Positions 11,037 through 24,000 of a stretch of 64,000 nucleotides of DNA are shown here, piece after piece. This stretch comes from Salvelinus alpinus. Its lineage: Eukaryota > Chordata > Actinopteri > Salmoniformes > Salmonidae. Position numbers and translations under genes: made by a program. The stretch spans positions 79,973,305 through 80,037,304 of the forward strand of contig NC_092087.1 of NCBI RefSeq assembly GCF_045679555.1, written 5' to 3'. The notes beneath the pieces were generated by a model that did not search any database, had not been told where the DNA came from, and was given only the letters and a program-made list of their open reading frames with translations. Positions within the stretch are counted from its first letter, which is position 1; every line of letters starts with the position of its first letter.

Positions 11037-14000
11037 CAATGGATCCAGTTTATAGTACTAGGGTCTAAATGATTCTGACACACATTATCTTTTAAATTCC
11101 AGTCAGACCATGCAGACATAAGACATAATGAATGATAAATGTTGACCTTTGTGCTGGTAAGTCAAACTACTCTTGCTTGATAAGATTCAGACTATAATCC
11201 ATTGCACTACATCATGGAGTCCCTGCACCCATCATTCCTATCCAGCCCAGTCACAGTTACAGACTGGCATGCTCTTTCTAGGACTAGAAATGGGAACTAT
11301 GCGAACAAGTCACAAGTCCTCATGGGAAAGATTGTCACTGCGTCCCCTGGGACCAGCCAGAGCCAAACTACCCACAAAAGCATAAATATCCACTTAGCCA
11401 GAGTGAAACACTATTTTTTAGGAAAAAGGACATTGTCCTCTATCCTGTTCCTTATTTGCAATGGTTGTAGAGCACAGCACAGAATAAACTGGGGCCGTAC
11501 TAGTACGCAACACCATGCAGCACAGTAGTCCAAGGTTGTGTATGAAGAGGAGACATTACAGCTGATTCGGTATGAACTATTTCCTTTACTGACTGAGGAT
11601 AAGTGGACATTTCCTGACACTCCCCTCCAGTACTGTTACTGTAGATGCAGCTTGACAAGTGTCATCACTCCCTTGAACTTTTCTGCAACTCTCAAACAAT
11701 TTAGACCTCTCTCTCTACTATTTTTATAGCCATCTTTCTCTCTTATCCCTAATCCTTAACATTTCAGCACCTTCCTTCCCTTCTTGTCGTGTCAACGCAT
11801 GGTCAGTGGTTCCTCACCCCCTTCTCTCCCCCCTCTCTCTGTCTCGCTCTTCATCTTGTTGTGTCAATGCGTGTTCACCTTTGTTCTCAGCCAGTGTACA
11901 CTGACGACAGCTGTCTGAGTAGGGGGTTGACAGGGTGGCAGTTTGCTGATAGTCTCTACCCAGGCTGGACTGCTTCCTATAAGACCATACTTGAAGAGCA
12001 TGATAGGGAGAGAAAATGAGGAGGGAGGATGAGGTGGAGGAGGAGAGGAGTCTCAGAAGATTCTGTTGGTCAATACTGTCAGGAGAATGAGGGGCAGAGG
12101 AAAAGAGGGTAGAGAAGAGAGGAGCGGGAGGAGAGGAGAAGAGGAGGAAGGGGCAAAGTTGGTCTTTCCAGGAAGCAAAGCCAGAAGATAAGGAATCCCT
12201 TCATGTATCATCAGATAAGAACTCATTGATTGTCGTATCTAATCCTGGTATCTAGTACACTACAACAATGTACAGAAAATACCTGAATGAGTGATTGAGT
12301 CCTTGATACTGCTGATCTTTAACCAGGCGAGGCAAATGTCCAACTCATCACATAATAGTATGATAGAGATTGAGTAGGAACCATCTTAATTAAAGAGTGG
12401 AACCTCCTGTGGTCTTGCACGCACACCCACTGACCTGCTAAATTCCAAATAAACCACTGTTTAAATTATTTGTATATGAATGGACTGGTTGCCCAGGAGA
12501 CCACTTGACCTTCACTATTTATAGGGGCTGAATGGTGACCCCTGGGCCTGTGAAAGGCTTTACCCTCTTCCTCATCATTCCATCCCTTCCCTGATTCCTG
12601 GCTTCATTGCAAAAACGAATTTCCTAATAGTTACTAAACACTATCATCAAGCCTTGACGACTCAAATGGATTGCACTCAGCTATGCCAGGATAAGAGTTA
12701 GGCCTAATAAAGGTAATTCTCCCAAACTATCACAGTATCTAACACGTTCACTACTCTGGTATATCGGCTGGTATACTGTATCAACTTACACCAAGGCCCT
12801 GATTTTCTTGGCTGATGACTCAAACTCTGCTCTGCTATATGTTCACTACATACTTCAGTCTGAGACTGCCATCATTGAAGTCGTTTGTGGTGATGTCAAA
12901 GTGAGGTGTGTTGGACAAAACAAAGTCATCAGCAATAGGATCATTTCTAACCAATCAGAGTATCAAAGTCAATTAAAAAATGTCTAAAAGCAGTCGGGTT
13001 TCTGGGACTAATCAGAACAGTTAGAATGTGTTTGCGTTCTAGAAATCGTCAGGGAAGTACTCAGATCCAGACTCATTGTCGAGAAGAAACGTAGCGTTTG
13101 GCAGGAGCAAGGAGTTTGGGTAGCCAGGAAACTGATTTGCTGTACTCCGAGTCCTGATGAACTGCAATAGGCCCATGTGTAAATACACGCACAGTTATCC
13201 TAGTGGGCGAAAAATGGTTGTAATGATACCGGAATCAAATAGATTTGCATGTTGCGGTATGTGATGATGAATTAACAACACTCCAATCCAGTACATCCAA
13301 ATAAAAATGTAAAAGCCTGGTCCTGTAACAATGAAGAAGAATGAAGCCTATGAACTCACAGTTGTGTTAGGTCATTTAAACACAATTAAGGTTAATGTTG
13401 TAACTACCTGCCCAGAGATAGTCAGAGTACGATGCATTTCAGTCTTGGGCCTTACTGCTATTGTGTCTCACGCGTTGCTTACTCCAAACATCTCTTTTCT
13501 TATTAGGCAGTTTGGCCGTTCTCCACCTCTAAAAGTATCTGCCTCTATTTTCTCCTGATAGACCTTCTGACCATGTTGTTTTCACTTGTGCCTTAGAGCA
13601 GTGCTTTATTTCACCCAAAAACTTGGATGAAAGTCGGTTGAAAACATCATTTAGATGATGCTGCAGGCTCTCTGTGGTGGATCGACAAAGACCATCAAAA
13701 TGAATCTCCAAAGTCAACCAGACAAGATAGCTGAGAGGTAACAAAGTCCTCAGACTGAGATAGAAAACCACATGCTTGCTTTACTCAAACTCCCATGCAA
13801 CATAATCATATGATAACCACTTTTCCTGTCAGCAAACTACTAGGTTGTGTTTCAACAGGTCAACCAGCAGCTACTATGATGACGACCCCAATGTCTTTCT
13901 GCTCACTCAGACATTTTCCAGTTTGATGCTGGTTTGTGTCACTGCAAACTGGAGAGGATACGACTCTCACAAGTGACAAGTCTACCCTGAGCCACCACAC

Positions 14001-14720
14001 CACAAAGTTCGGCATCAAGACAGACAGCTTTAAAACTACCATATTAGGAGAACAGGAAACACCCTGGTTAGCGTTCAGCCTGTTAGTTCTTTCAGATATA
14101 AAGTCAACTTCCCCTTACTTCCTATAACATTACTGGTGTAAATAATTCAGTAAAGCTGTTATTCCAAGCTGTTACAGTATAAATAACATGGCTACTGTAT
14201 AGATAGTATTACTGGTCAGTGTATAGAAAACATGGTAAAGAAAGGCATTGTTAGGCAATGTTGTGCAGCACTGATAAAAGGGAAGAATTCGCTGATAAAG
14301 ATGGCCAACATAAAAAAGGTCACAGACTCTTTAACCACATCATCGTATGACTGCGTCAGACAAATGTCAGCACAGCAGTTACGTTGTATAGGCTACCACC
14401 GATAGTCATTTCTTCTGGGGTGATTTGGCTTGTTCTGCATTCACATTAGAGTCATGCAAAAACAGCTGTGTAAAGTATGCAATTGATCAACAGTGACAAT
14501 TGACAATCATTTTACTCAGTAATACATGCAGTGTGTGAAACCTAAACACATGAAGGAATTACAATATAGGCTACATATGATAAACAAAAATGTCAGTTTC
14601 AAGAGCCACAATCAATGTCGCTAAGCGTGCGTAATAAAAGTGCGCGCAAAACAACAAGTGCACTCTCACTCTCTCCAACTTGTATCAAAGTAAAACAATG
14701 GCCTTGCATAAAAATAAATG
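11037..14720. other. myh11 intron 1, upstream part
   Basis: No repeat or exon recognised. C/T-rich patch 11710-11870 and G/A-rich patch 12010-12170 are low complexity. Confidence 0.4.
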
Positions 14721-14727
14721 ACTTACA

Positions 14728-14900
14728 AATTTGATGAATTGGAATCAGCAGGGGGGATTTGGAAAGTTATGGTTTGGAGCGTCCTGCGGTTGACAGGGTA
14801 GCCTACTCCAAAGACGAACAGTCCAAATTACCCTGGTATAATACCTCCCTTTACCATTTAAACCCGGTGGGTGGAGTCGCACGCGCAGACCCTCCTCTCT
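14728..14900 (-). promoter_or_regulatory. myh11: Candidate untranslated exon 1 and core promoter of myh11
   Basis: A strong donor (TTTGTAAGT, minus; GTAAGT at 14721-14726) follows a GC-richer stretch. About 110-140 bp upstream are A/T-rich motifs usable as TATA elements (TATTATAC near 14840, TTTAAATGG near 14860). The distance to the ATG exon gives a 5-kb intron 1, as expected for smooth-muscle myosin genes. A transcription start around 14800-14830 is inferred, not shown. Confidence 0.4.
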
Positions 14901-14929
14901 CTGATCTGACAGCAGAGAAGCATCAAATT

Positions 14930-17900
14930 CTACCGCAGAGCGCGAAAGTAATGTCCAAGACGGTACTGTTTGAAGACTCCGTGGTACTGTAGTGTACAAG
15001 CGTGCTTGACGCTGAAAAGCAGAACGAATTGCAATTTGGCTGCGCGCACATGCGTATTTTCCTTTGACGCGGACACACTTTATAGTAATCTGGTATGCAT
15101 AGTATACTTTAATATCTCTTCATATTCATTTTCTTTCAGTGAGCATAATGGCAAACGTTATGGGGTGTGTGTACAGTAGATATGTATAGCCTACTTGTAT
15201 GTGCAATTAAATTAATGGTAATAATTTAATATTATACCTTCATAGAAACTGTTGAATATGTGGGTGATGAGTCATCCAAGGACTATATGACCCTCCTATG
15301 GACCTACTGTGGGAATATGGCCCGAGGAGCTCAACAACATCTATAGTAAACAGTGGTTATAAGGATCATGTTTAGGATTGACACTGTCACTGTCTCTTTC
15401 CAAATGGCACACTTCCATCAACACCAAGAGCCCTCGGCACACATCATATCACGCAGAACCTTCGGAAATTACATCAATTTAACTCAAACTTGGCTCCCCT
15501 TTTCACTATTTTGAACTCTAAATCATGGGAATCTCAGTATATCCCATGGATATATATACAGTCTGTGTCTCTACAGTCTGTCTGTTCACTTGATGGTACT
15601 TAGGCCTGTCAAAATAAATAATATGGGCAATTCATCTCCATTGACTGATGTCCATGACACTTCTGATGATGTTTAATGGCACTTCGTCCCAGAGGTTCTG
15701 TGGTCCAGTCCCATTGACATACAGTACTATTGTATATACAAGGGTCCAGTCCCACTCCCAACAAGGCAGCCCAGCTGTTACCAGAGGAGAAAATCCGTCT
15801 TGATGGACTTTAGAGGAGGGGAAGAGAGAGATTCCCCTTGATACACACTACTGGAGGACGAGGGTGGAAGGGGGAGGAAGGGGATGCGTCCCACGTGTTT
15901 GTGTGTCCCCATATTGTTACACACATCACATTCCCCTCTTCTCCCTCTTTCCAGCTCCTCTATCTCTAGTCTAATGGAACGTCCTATATAAGGACACCTC
16001 CTGATTGGCTCAATAAATCACCTTGCTTTGTGATGCCATGACTGGGCCTCTCTTCGGTGCCAAACAGCACATCGCCATTGGTATGTATGCAAAACGACGA
16101 TGACAGTTCAAGGGACCAAGATGGAGGGGGATGACTAGGGGTTGGAAACCTGCTGGCTGGGTCTCTGGTCAACATCAAGACCAGGGAGGACGGTGTGTAG
16201 TAAGGAAGGAGAAAGGAGAGAGAGAGAGAAAGAGAGAGAAATGCAGAGACGCAATGCACTGTGCCATATAAGGACTGTGGGGTCTGGATGGAATCTGGGC
16301 AGCTTAAAAGTCTAGTGCAGGTGGCCTGGGCCCCAGTGACTAAATATGGTCCAGCAGCAATGGTATTGTTCAAACAAGTAGGGGTGCTTCTATGGGGATA
16401 ACTCTGCACTATTTACTTGTAGCATCTCCCTCTGATGACATCTCAGTGTTTTTTATCATAACATAAATCATTAGATAATATATCAGTCTTTGCTATGAGA
16501 GTTTTGGTGATCAGTATTGGTTATTATCAATATAAATTCATATGATGTTAATGACATCACCTCGACAGATTAGCATACAATTTGTGTGTTGAAAGGGATA
16601 GTTCACTTTTGTGAAATGTCATCTTATTCCTAGGGTGTTGATTCCGTGAAGTTATATTTCATGATGTACTTGCGCTGACTATTTTCAAAGCGCCAGTTCT
16701 CCAGCACACACCACAGTTAGGAGTTATTTAGTCTGTATAGACTTTCCGCTCCCTGAGCCCTGCTCATCCCTCCACCTCTCCTCTCACTGCGCTTTGTTTG
16801 TTTCTGGGTTTATTCATTGCCCTTTAATGACAGTGTAACAGACTGTATCTCAGGCAGTAGACATTATGTATGAGCCAAGAAAAGTGGGAGGGGCGGGGGA
16901 AGAGATGAATCCCTGACGGGATCAGTGCAGAAGTCAGGACGAGGCAGCAATCCAGGCTCAGCCTGTAGCCGAGAAAGAAGCCCTTCTGATAGGTCCCAGC
17001 CAAGACATACTCCCCTCCTCTGGTTCTCCAAGATGCCTGCCTCATTCAGCCTCAACTCATCTCTGACAGAAAGACTGGGGGTATGCGGAGGAGGTGGTGA
17101 TGAGGGTGGGTGTCCACATTTCTGACTGGAAGAAGGTTACTTACAGTAGAAGAGGAAATGGACGCCATTCCAGACAAGGGTATTGTTGTTGTTGATGATC
17201 ATGTTGTTGATTACAAGGATGTAAAGAGAGATGGTTTTGCCATGCACAAGTACAGTACTTGGTGATTACATGGGCCTGAACCATAAGTGCCTATCAATCT
17301 CGCTGGCTTTGTCCCTCACCTCCAAAAAACGGCATAAAAAGGTAATGATTTATTGACACGAGTATTAGTCCATAACCAAATTCTCCTTATACAGCACAAT
17401 CGATATGGGATCCGAAAACTATCCAAGACAAATACATATTTTCGGAGTTCTTTAAATAATTTACCATACATACACTTTATGTCCCCCGCGGCCCCCCTGA
17501 CTACCATTTGTAGCCATAGATGGACAAACAGTTGACAGAGCCATATGTTTGTAGATACATTTGTCCCCATAGAAATGTAATTGCGTTCTAATTTAAGCTC
17601 AGAACAAACAACGCTGCTCTCTGGTGCAGTGAAGCAGCACTGTCCTCAATCGTATTTAAACAGATGTTACACACACTTCCAATGTATAATATAAATGGTG
17701 GAACAATGCTACCTATTTTCAGGCAATCTGCCCAGTGAATAACAACAGTCATAGTTCTATTTCCTCTGCATATATAGCTCTGTATCTGTCTGAGAAAAGA
17801 TTTGGACTGCCTGAGCAGAGGTGCAACCTAGGCAAGGCTAGGGAGATCCGCAGATAGAGCTGTAGTTCTACGAATTAGCTAAAGAGTTCTAGGAATAGTG

Positions 17901-18524
17901 GAGTGATGCCAAAAGCAGGTTGCTTCTGTAAAGCATCTTTGCTGTCTTCATTGTCGCCATTGATACTGTGTCTACAGAAGCAGCAAAAATAACATCTCCA
18001 TGAATTAACACTCAGTAAACAAACAGGTACAGGAACACCTGTTCATCTTATAGAATATGGTTAGCCATCATATTCATAACTAGTTTCTCTTTAGATGACT
18101 TGCCGATGCAATGGCAGGCTATATCTGACTGAGGAAACAGGAGGCAAGGTAAAGAAAAATGTCTGACTCTGGGTATAGACTTGCGTTTCCAGGGCTCAGA
18201 GCGATGTCATTCTCAGAGTGAGATAAGAATGTTGTGTTCCCTTTTATGGCGAAAGAGGAAATGAGGATGGGGGAGACGGGTGAGAGAGGGAAGAGAGAGG
18301 CCCGGCCCACGGCAGCAGCAGGCAGATGTTTGTGTGACCAGCGCCACACAGGGACGTCACTAGAGCTCTCCAGCTACGGTTCTGAGCTGCCCCACACAAC
18401 ACGAGGAGGAGGGAGGGATGAGAGGGAGAGGGGGGTGAGATAGAGAACAAGGAGAGAGAAAAAGAGAGGTAAGTGGGACCGGGGAGAGGGAAGGAGGAGG
18501 ACGTTTCTCACTTCATAATCAGTT
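14930..18524. other. Intergenic region upstream of myh11
   Basis: Contains the CArG candidates at 15983-15993, 16264-16273 and 18240-18249, a GA microsatellite near 16210-16240 and purine-rich DNA at 18250-18500. No coding exon is supported. Confidence 0.45.
16264..16273. promoter_or_regulatory. CArG box (CCATATAAGG) about 1.4 kb upstream of putative myh11 exon 1
   Basis: Perfect SRF consensus. A near-CArG, CCTATATAAGG, lies at 15983-15993. The pair sits 1.2-1.5 kb upstream of the inferred start, similar to the placement of CArG elements in mammalian MYH11. Another perfect match lies at 18240-18249 (CCTTTTATGG). Sequence alone cannot show use. Confidence 0.35.
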
Positions 18525-19310
18525 TAGGTCAGGGATCATCAACTAGATTCAGCTGCTGGCCCATTTTTTATTGAGCGGATGGTCAGGAGGCCCGGAACAT
18601 AATTACAAATAATAGACTGCAAATTGACCGCAAGAAGCCCAAACATATATAATATTTGACTAAAACAACCATTTCAACCATTACTTACATTTGTACACGA
18701 TCACATATACTGAGTGTAAAAAACATTAGGAACACCTGCTCTTTCCATGACATAGACTGACCAGGTGAATCCAGGTGAAAGCTAAGATCCCTTAATGATG
18801 TCACTTAAATCCACTTTAAGCAGTGTAGATGAAGGGGAGGAGACCGGTTAAAGAAGGATTGAAGCCTGGAGACAATTGAGACATCAATGGTGAATGGACA
18901 AGACAAAATATTTAAGTGCCTTTGAACAGGTTATGGTAGTAGGTGCCAGGCGCACTGGTTTGTGTCAAGAACTGCAACACTGCTGGGTTTTTCATGCTCA
19001 ACAGTTTCCGTGTTTTTAAAGAATGGTCCATCACCCAAAGGACATCCAGCCAACTTGACATAACTGTGGGAAGCCTTGGAGTCAACATGGGCCAGCATCC
19101 CTGTGGAATGCTTTCGACACCTTGTAGAGTCCATGCCCCAATGAATTGAGAATGTTCTGAGGGCAAAAGGGGGCCTGCAATTCAATATTAGGAAGGTGTT
19201 CTTAATGTTTTGTACACTCAGTGTATCTATTATGCGTGAGAATACTTTGGAACAGTTTTCCAAAATTAAAGTCACTTGGAGCTGATTTGCTGGTGTTTTT
19301 ACAGTCTTGG
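18525..19310. repeat. Dispersed repeat interrupted by a 520-bp DNA element
   Basis: A dispersed repeat begins at about 18525 (CATCAACTAGATTCAGC), stops near 18704 and resumes at about 19225 (CTATTATGCGTGAGAATACTT). Between them is an ACACTGAGTGTA-type element (18705-19225) with ends ACTGAGTGTAAAAAACATTA and AATGTTTTGTACACTCAGTG. Confidence 0.7.
18705..19225. mobile_element. Non-autonomous DNA element with ACTGAGTGTA inverted ends (long copy)
   Basis: About 520 bp, inverted ends, and TCTTTCCATGACATAGACTG near the left end. It has no intact open frame. It is the most complete copy of the family also seen at 5131, 42268 and 46050. Confidence 0.8.
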
Positions 19311-20172
19311 GTGGCCAAATAGATTCACTGCCAGCTGAGGAATCCTGGTTTAGGTAAATATTGGGATTAGTAGAAATATTATTGTTTTTCATTCAACTGA
19401 TATGGATATGTCTCCGAAATAATTTTGTTGAGAGGGAGAAGTGGACGTTTCCCATTTTATAATTTAGATAAACAGATGGATTAGTGAGCATTTCATAAAT
19501 TGATATAAAGGAGGTGGTAATTTAGGTTGAAAAAAAGTTAATCTCTGTGGTAATTCTATTAACGGACCTTCTGCTTGTGGAAATGTGAAAGCAGATAGGA
19601 GGAGCATAGTAAAGGGCTATGTCTCCTTGGCTTGTCAACAATACATCGATTTCAAGAGATGTAATACTAAAAGGGTGAATCCACGCTGGTTCTGGGATAA
19701 AGTGTCTCTGAATCTGCATCCACTACACTGTTATCAGTTGTTTGAAATCTCCATCATAACTTTCCTAACATCAGAGGTAGACTATGTAGATACATCAACA
19801 GAAGTTCACAGGGGACATTGTTCCAAGACAACTTCAACCTTTTAGATTTTGGCAGCACTGGGAGAGCATTGCTCAAATCTTTCCTTATACAGCAACAGTA
19901 CGGTGCTCTGACTGTAAACGTGGGAAAAAGGGTTCCAAGAGGGTTCTTCGGCTGTCCCCATAGGAGAACCCTTTTTGGTTCCAAGTATAAACATTTATAG
20001 GTTATAGAGAGCACCTTTTTTTCTCTCCGAAGAGTGTATGGTCATCTGGCTTTAGAGATAGAATTTATAGCAGCCATTTATCAAGTGAGAGAAATCAGCT
20101 CCTGTAAAGGACTTTTATGCACTAGACTAGTTAGATTACATGAGAGACGTGATAGCAGGCAGGCCTATGGGC
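19311..20172. other. Intergenic, mostly unassigned
   Basis: A short repeat with GGGTTCTTCGGCTGTCCCCA TAGGAGAACCC occurs at about 19924-20036, of a type common in teleosts. Nothing else recognised. Confidence 0.45.
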
Positions 20173-20278
20173 TATGTCCCAAACGGAACCCTATTCCCTA
20201 TAATAGTGATAAGGAATCCCTATAGGTCCTGGTCAAAAGTAGTGCACTATAAAGGGAATAGGTGCCATTTGGGACACA
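20173..20278. repeat. Palindromic short DNA element
   Basis: TGTCCCAAACGGAACCCTATT at the left and AATAGGTGCCATTTGGGACA at the right, with GGTCAAAAGTAGTGCACTAT inside. Same family as 333-418. Confidence 0.8.
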
Positions 20279-20734
20279 GGGATAGATGTGATAGCAGGCA
20301 GGCCTAAGTCTTTCTTTACATGTGAGCTACAGCATATGTATATGTTAGGATCTACAGTACATGCCTATATGCTAAGACCATGAGATAACACTTGTATATA
20401 CATTCCATACTGACTTCATAAATGTAGGTTTTGTTTGCCGTGACCACAATAGATATTCGAGACAGGTTATTGCCTCTGTACACTTCTTCAGTGGAAGGTG
20501 TTTATCATGGAGTTTTGTGAGAATGAAGATACACTGTAAAAATGCCTGAATACAATACATGTACTGGTCTCCAGGCAGAATTATTTTGTGCTACTACTGC
20601 CACTGTGTGATGAAACATAACAGTTATAAACCCATTGGCTACAAACAATAGACCTAATGGCAAAATAGAAAAGATTCCCTATAGATCCACATCAACAAAA
20701 TCAACATGTGTAGCTTAGCCCTAAAATCGAATAA

Positions 20735-21089
20735 TTACATATATGCTAAAAATGCTTTATTAAAGTAAAAATTTATTAAAATAACTATTTATTTTAGATA
20801 CATCTTCATGAGCAATTGGCACATCAAACGCTTACTACAGTATGTACAGCTATGCGGACATAGCAGTAGTGAAGAACAGACTACATTTACAGACTCTCAG
20901 GGAACAAACAATTGGCCAAATGAAATAAAAATCAGACCTGTTGATTTGATCCTGTTTTGGCAACATTAACACACACTACTAAGGCTTTCTTGACATCAAC
21001 TGCAAAAAATGTAAAAAGTTTTTTTAAATAAATCGCTCAACACTCCCAGTTCCAGTGCAATCTGGAGTGACAGACAGGACACACCTGTG
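20735..21089 (-). terminator. cep20: Probable cep20 3' UTR and polyadenylation signals
   Basis: Downstream of the cep20 stop on the minus strand, AATAAA hexamers occur at 20772-20777 and 20756-20761 within an A/T-rich stretch, giving a 3' UTR of about 330 bp. Transcript evidence is not available, so the exact end is inferred. Confidence 0.5.
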
Positions 21090-24000
21090 TTAAGACTCAG
21101 GACCAGGGAGTGTGTTAGAGTCTCTGGTCATAGTAGCAGGTGCTGAGCCCCTGAGAAACAGCTTCCCTCCACTGTCTCCGCTGCTGCTTAGGAAGTGGGA
21201 TAGCAAGCCGTACAGTAGAGGCCTGAAAACACACAATATGTACAGTTGAAGTCGGAAGTTTACATACACTTACACGGAACCCAAACCGGCTGCACGCGTC
21301 CGCCATCGTGCATACATTTATTTTGTCCCCCCACACTAAACGCGATCACGACATGCAGGTTAAAATATCAAAACAAACTCTGAACCAATTACATTCATTT
21401 GAGGACAGGTCGAAAAGCATTAAACATGTATGAGAATTTAGCTTGCACTTGCTAGCTAATTTGTCCTATTTAGCTAGCTTGCTGTTGCTAGCTAATTTGT
21501 CCTGGGATATAAACATTGAGTTGTTATTTTACCTGAAATGCACAAGGTCCTCTAATCCGACAATTAACCCACACATAAAACGGTCAACCGAATCGTTTCT
21601 AGTCATCTCTCCTCCTTCCAAGCTTTTTCATCTTTGAACTTATATGGTGATTGGCATCTAAACGTTCACAGTATTACCACGACGACCGGCAACAAAGTTC
21701 GTCTTTCAGTCACAAAGGTGGGTATAACCAATGAGGAGATGGCACGTGGGTACCTGCTTCTATAAACCAATGAGGAGATGGGAGAGGCAGGACTTGCAGC
21801 GCGATCTACGTCAGAAATAGAAATGATTTCTATTTTAGCCCTTGGCAACGCAGACGCTCGTTGACGCGCGCGAGCAGTGTGGGTGCAATAATTGAATAAC
21901 ATAGATTCCTACATTTATTTTGCAACGCTCGCGCACGGTGTAGTCAGGGTATTAGGTTGGAGTCATTAAAACTCATTTTTCAACCACTTCACAATTTTCT
22001 TGTTAACAAACTATAGTTTTGGCAAGTCGGTTAGGACATCTACTTCGTGCATGACACAAGACATTTTCCAAACAATTGTTTACAGACAGATTATTTCACT
22101 TATTATTCACTGTATCACAATTCCAGTGGGTCAGAAGTTTACATACACTAAGTTGACTGTGCCTTTAAACAGCTTGGAAAATTCCAGAAAATGATGTCAT
22201 GGCTTTAGATGCTTCTGATAGGCTAATTGACATAATTTGACTCAATTCGAGGTGTACCTTTGGATGTATTTCAAGGCTTACCTTCAAACTCAGTGCCTCT
22301 TTGCTTGACATCATGGGAAAATCAACAGGAATCAGCCAAGACCTCAGAAAAAAAAATGTAGACCTCCACAAGTCTGGTTCATCCTTGGGAGCATGTTTAT
22401 CTGTACAAACAATAGTATGCAAGTATAAACACCATGGGACCACGCAGCCGTCATATCGCTCAGGAAGGAGACGCGTTCTCTCTCCTAGAGATGAACGTAC
22501 TTTGGTGCGAAAAGTGTAAATCAATCTCAGGAACAACAGCAAAGGACCTTGTGAAGATGCTGGAGGAAACAGGTACAAAAGTATCTATATCCACACTAAA
22601 ATGAGTCCTATATCAACATAACCTGAAATGCCGCTCAGCAAGGAAGAAGCCACTGCTCCAAAACCGCCATAAAAAAAGCCAGACTACGGTTTGCAACTGC
22701 ACATGGGGACAAAGATTGTACTTTCTGGAGAAATGTCCTCTGGTCTGATGAAACAAAAATAGAACTGTTGGCCATAATGATCATCGTTATGTTTGGAGGA
22801 AAAAGGGGGATGCTTGCAAGCCGAAGAACACCATCCCAACAGTGAAGCACGGGGGTGGCAGCATCATGTTGTGGGGGTGCTTTGCTACAGGAGGGACTGG
22901 TACACTTCACAAAATAGATGGCCTAATGAGGATGGAAAATTATGTGGATGTATTGAAGCAAAATCTCAAGATATCAGTCAGGAAGTTAAAGCTTGGTCGC
23001 AAATGGGTCTTCCAAATGGACAATGAACCCAAGCATACTTCCAAAGTTGTGGCAAAATGGCTTAAGGACAACAAAGTCAAGGTATTGGAGTGGCCATCAC
23101 AAAGCCCTGACCTCAATCCTATAGAAATTTTGTGGGCAGAACTAAAAAAGCATGTGCGAGCAAGGAGGCCTACAAACCTGACTCAGTTACACCAGCTCTG
23201 TCAGGAGGAATGGGCCAAAATTCACCCAATTTATTATGGGAAGCTTGTGGAAAGCTACCTGGAACGTTTGACCCAAGTTAAACAATTTAAAGGCAATGCT
23301 ACCAAATACTAATTGAGTGTATGTAAACTTCTGACCCACTGGGAATGTGAGGAAATAAATAAAAGCTGAAATAAATCCTTCTCTACTATTATTCTGACAT
23401 TATACATTCTTAAAATAAAGTGGTGATCCTAACTGACCTAAGACAGGGAATTGTTACTAAGATTAAATGTCAGGAATTGTGAAAAAAACTGAGTTTAAAT
23501 GTACTTGGGGCACAGGTGTATGTAAACTTCTGACTTAAACTGTATGTCTTTACTAGGTCTAATGGTAGTATTTACAGTTTTCAATCAGGATAGGATAAGT
23601 ATTTCAGGTCTGGAATCAGTTTCCTGTGGCCTTTTATGAATCATTTCTAGATAAACTTACACAGATCTGGAACTGGGGTCCTCCACCACTTTCAGCTCAT
23701 TCGCCATGAACTGTCTGTCAAGTGGTACCTCAGGTTGACCTGATTCTGAAAAACATTGATTTGATAAGGTCATAAAATCCAAGTTGTAATTGAATAACGG
23801 TGAACCTACCAATGGCACTTATATTCCGTTCTGAAATTGATTGTCATATGGTTGAATTGAATGCATAATATTCACCTGCTGTCAACACAGACGCTGTGTA
23901 TCGATACTTGTTGAATTCCAGGTACTCGCGGATGAGCTCGTTGATTAGAAGGTTGTCGTGCGACAGCGCAGGACGCGGCTCGCTCTGATCATCGAGCGCA

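Noticed and set aside
14745-14999. 84-codon frame near the myh11 promoter
   Set aside because: No homology recognised; overlaps the probable untranslated exon 1 and promoter.
22842-23312. 156-codon frame as a host gene
   Set aside because: It is the C-terminal half of a Tc1 transposase located between Tc1 inverted repeats.
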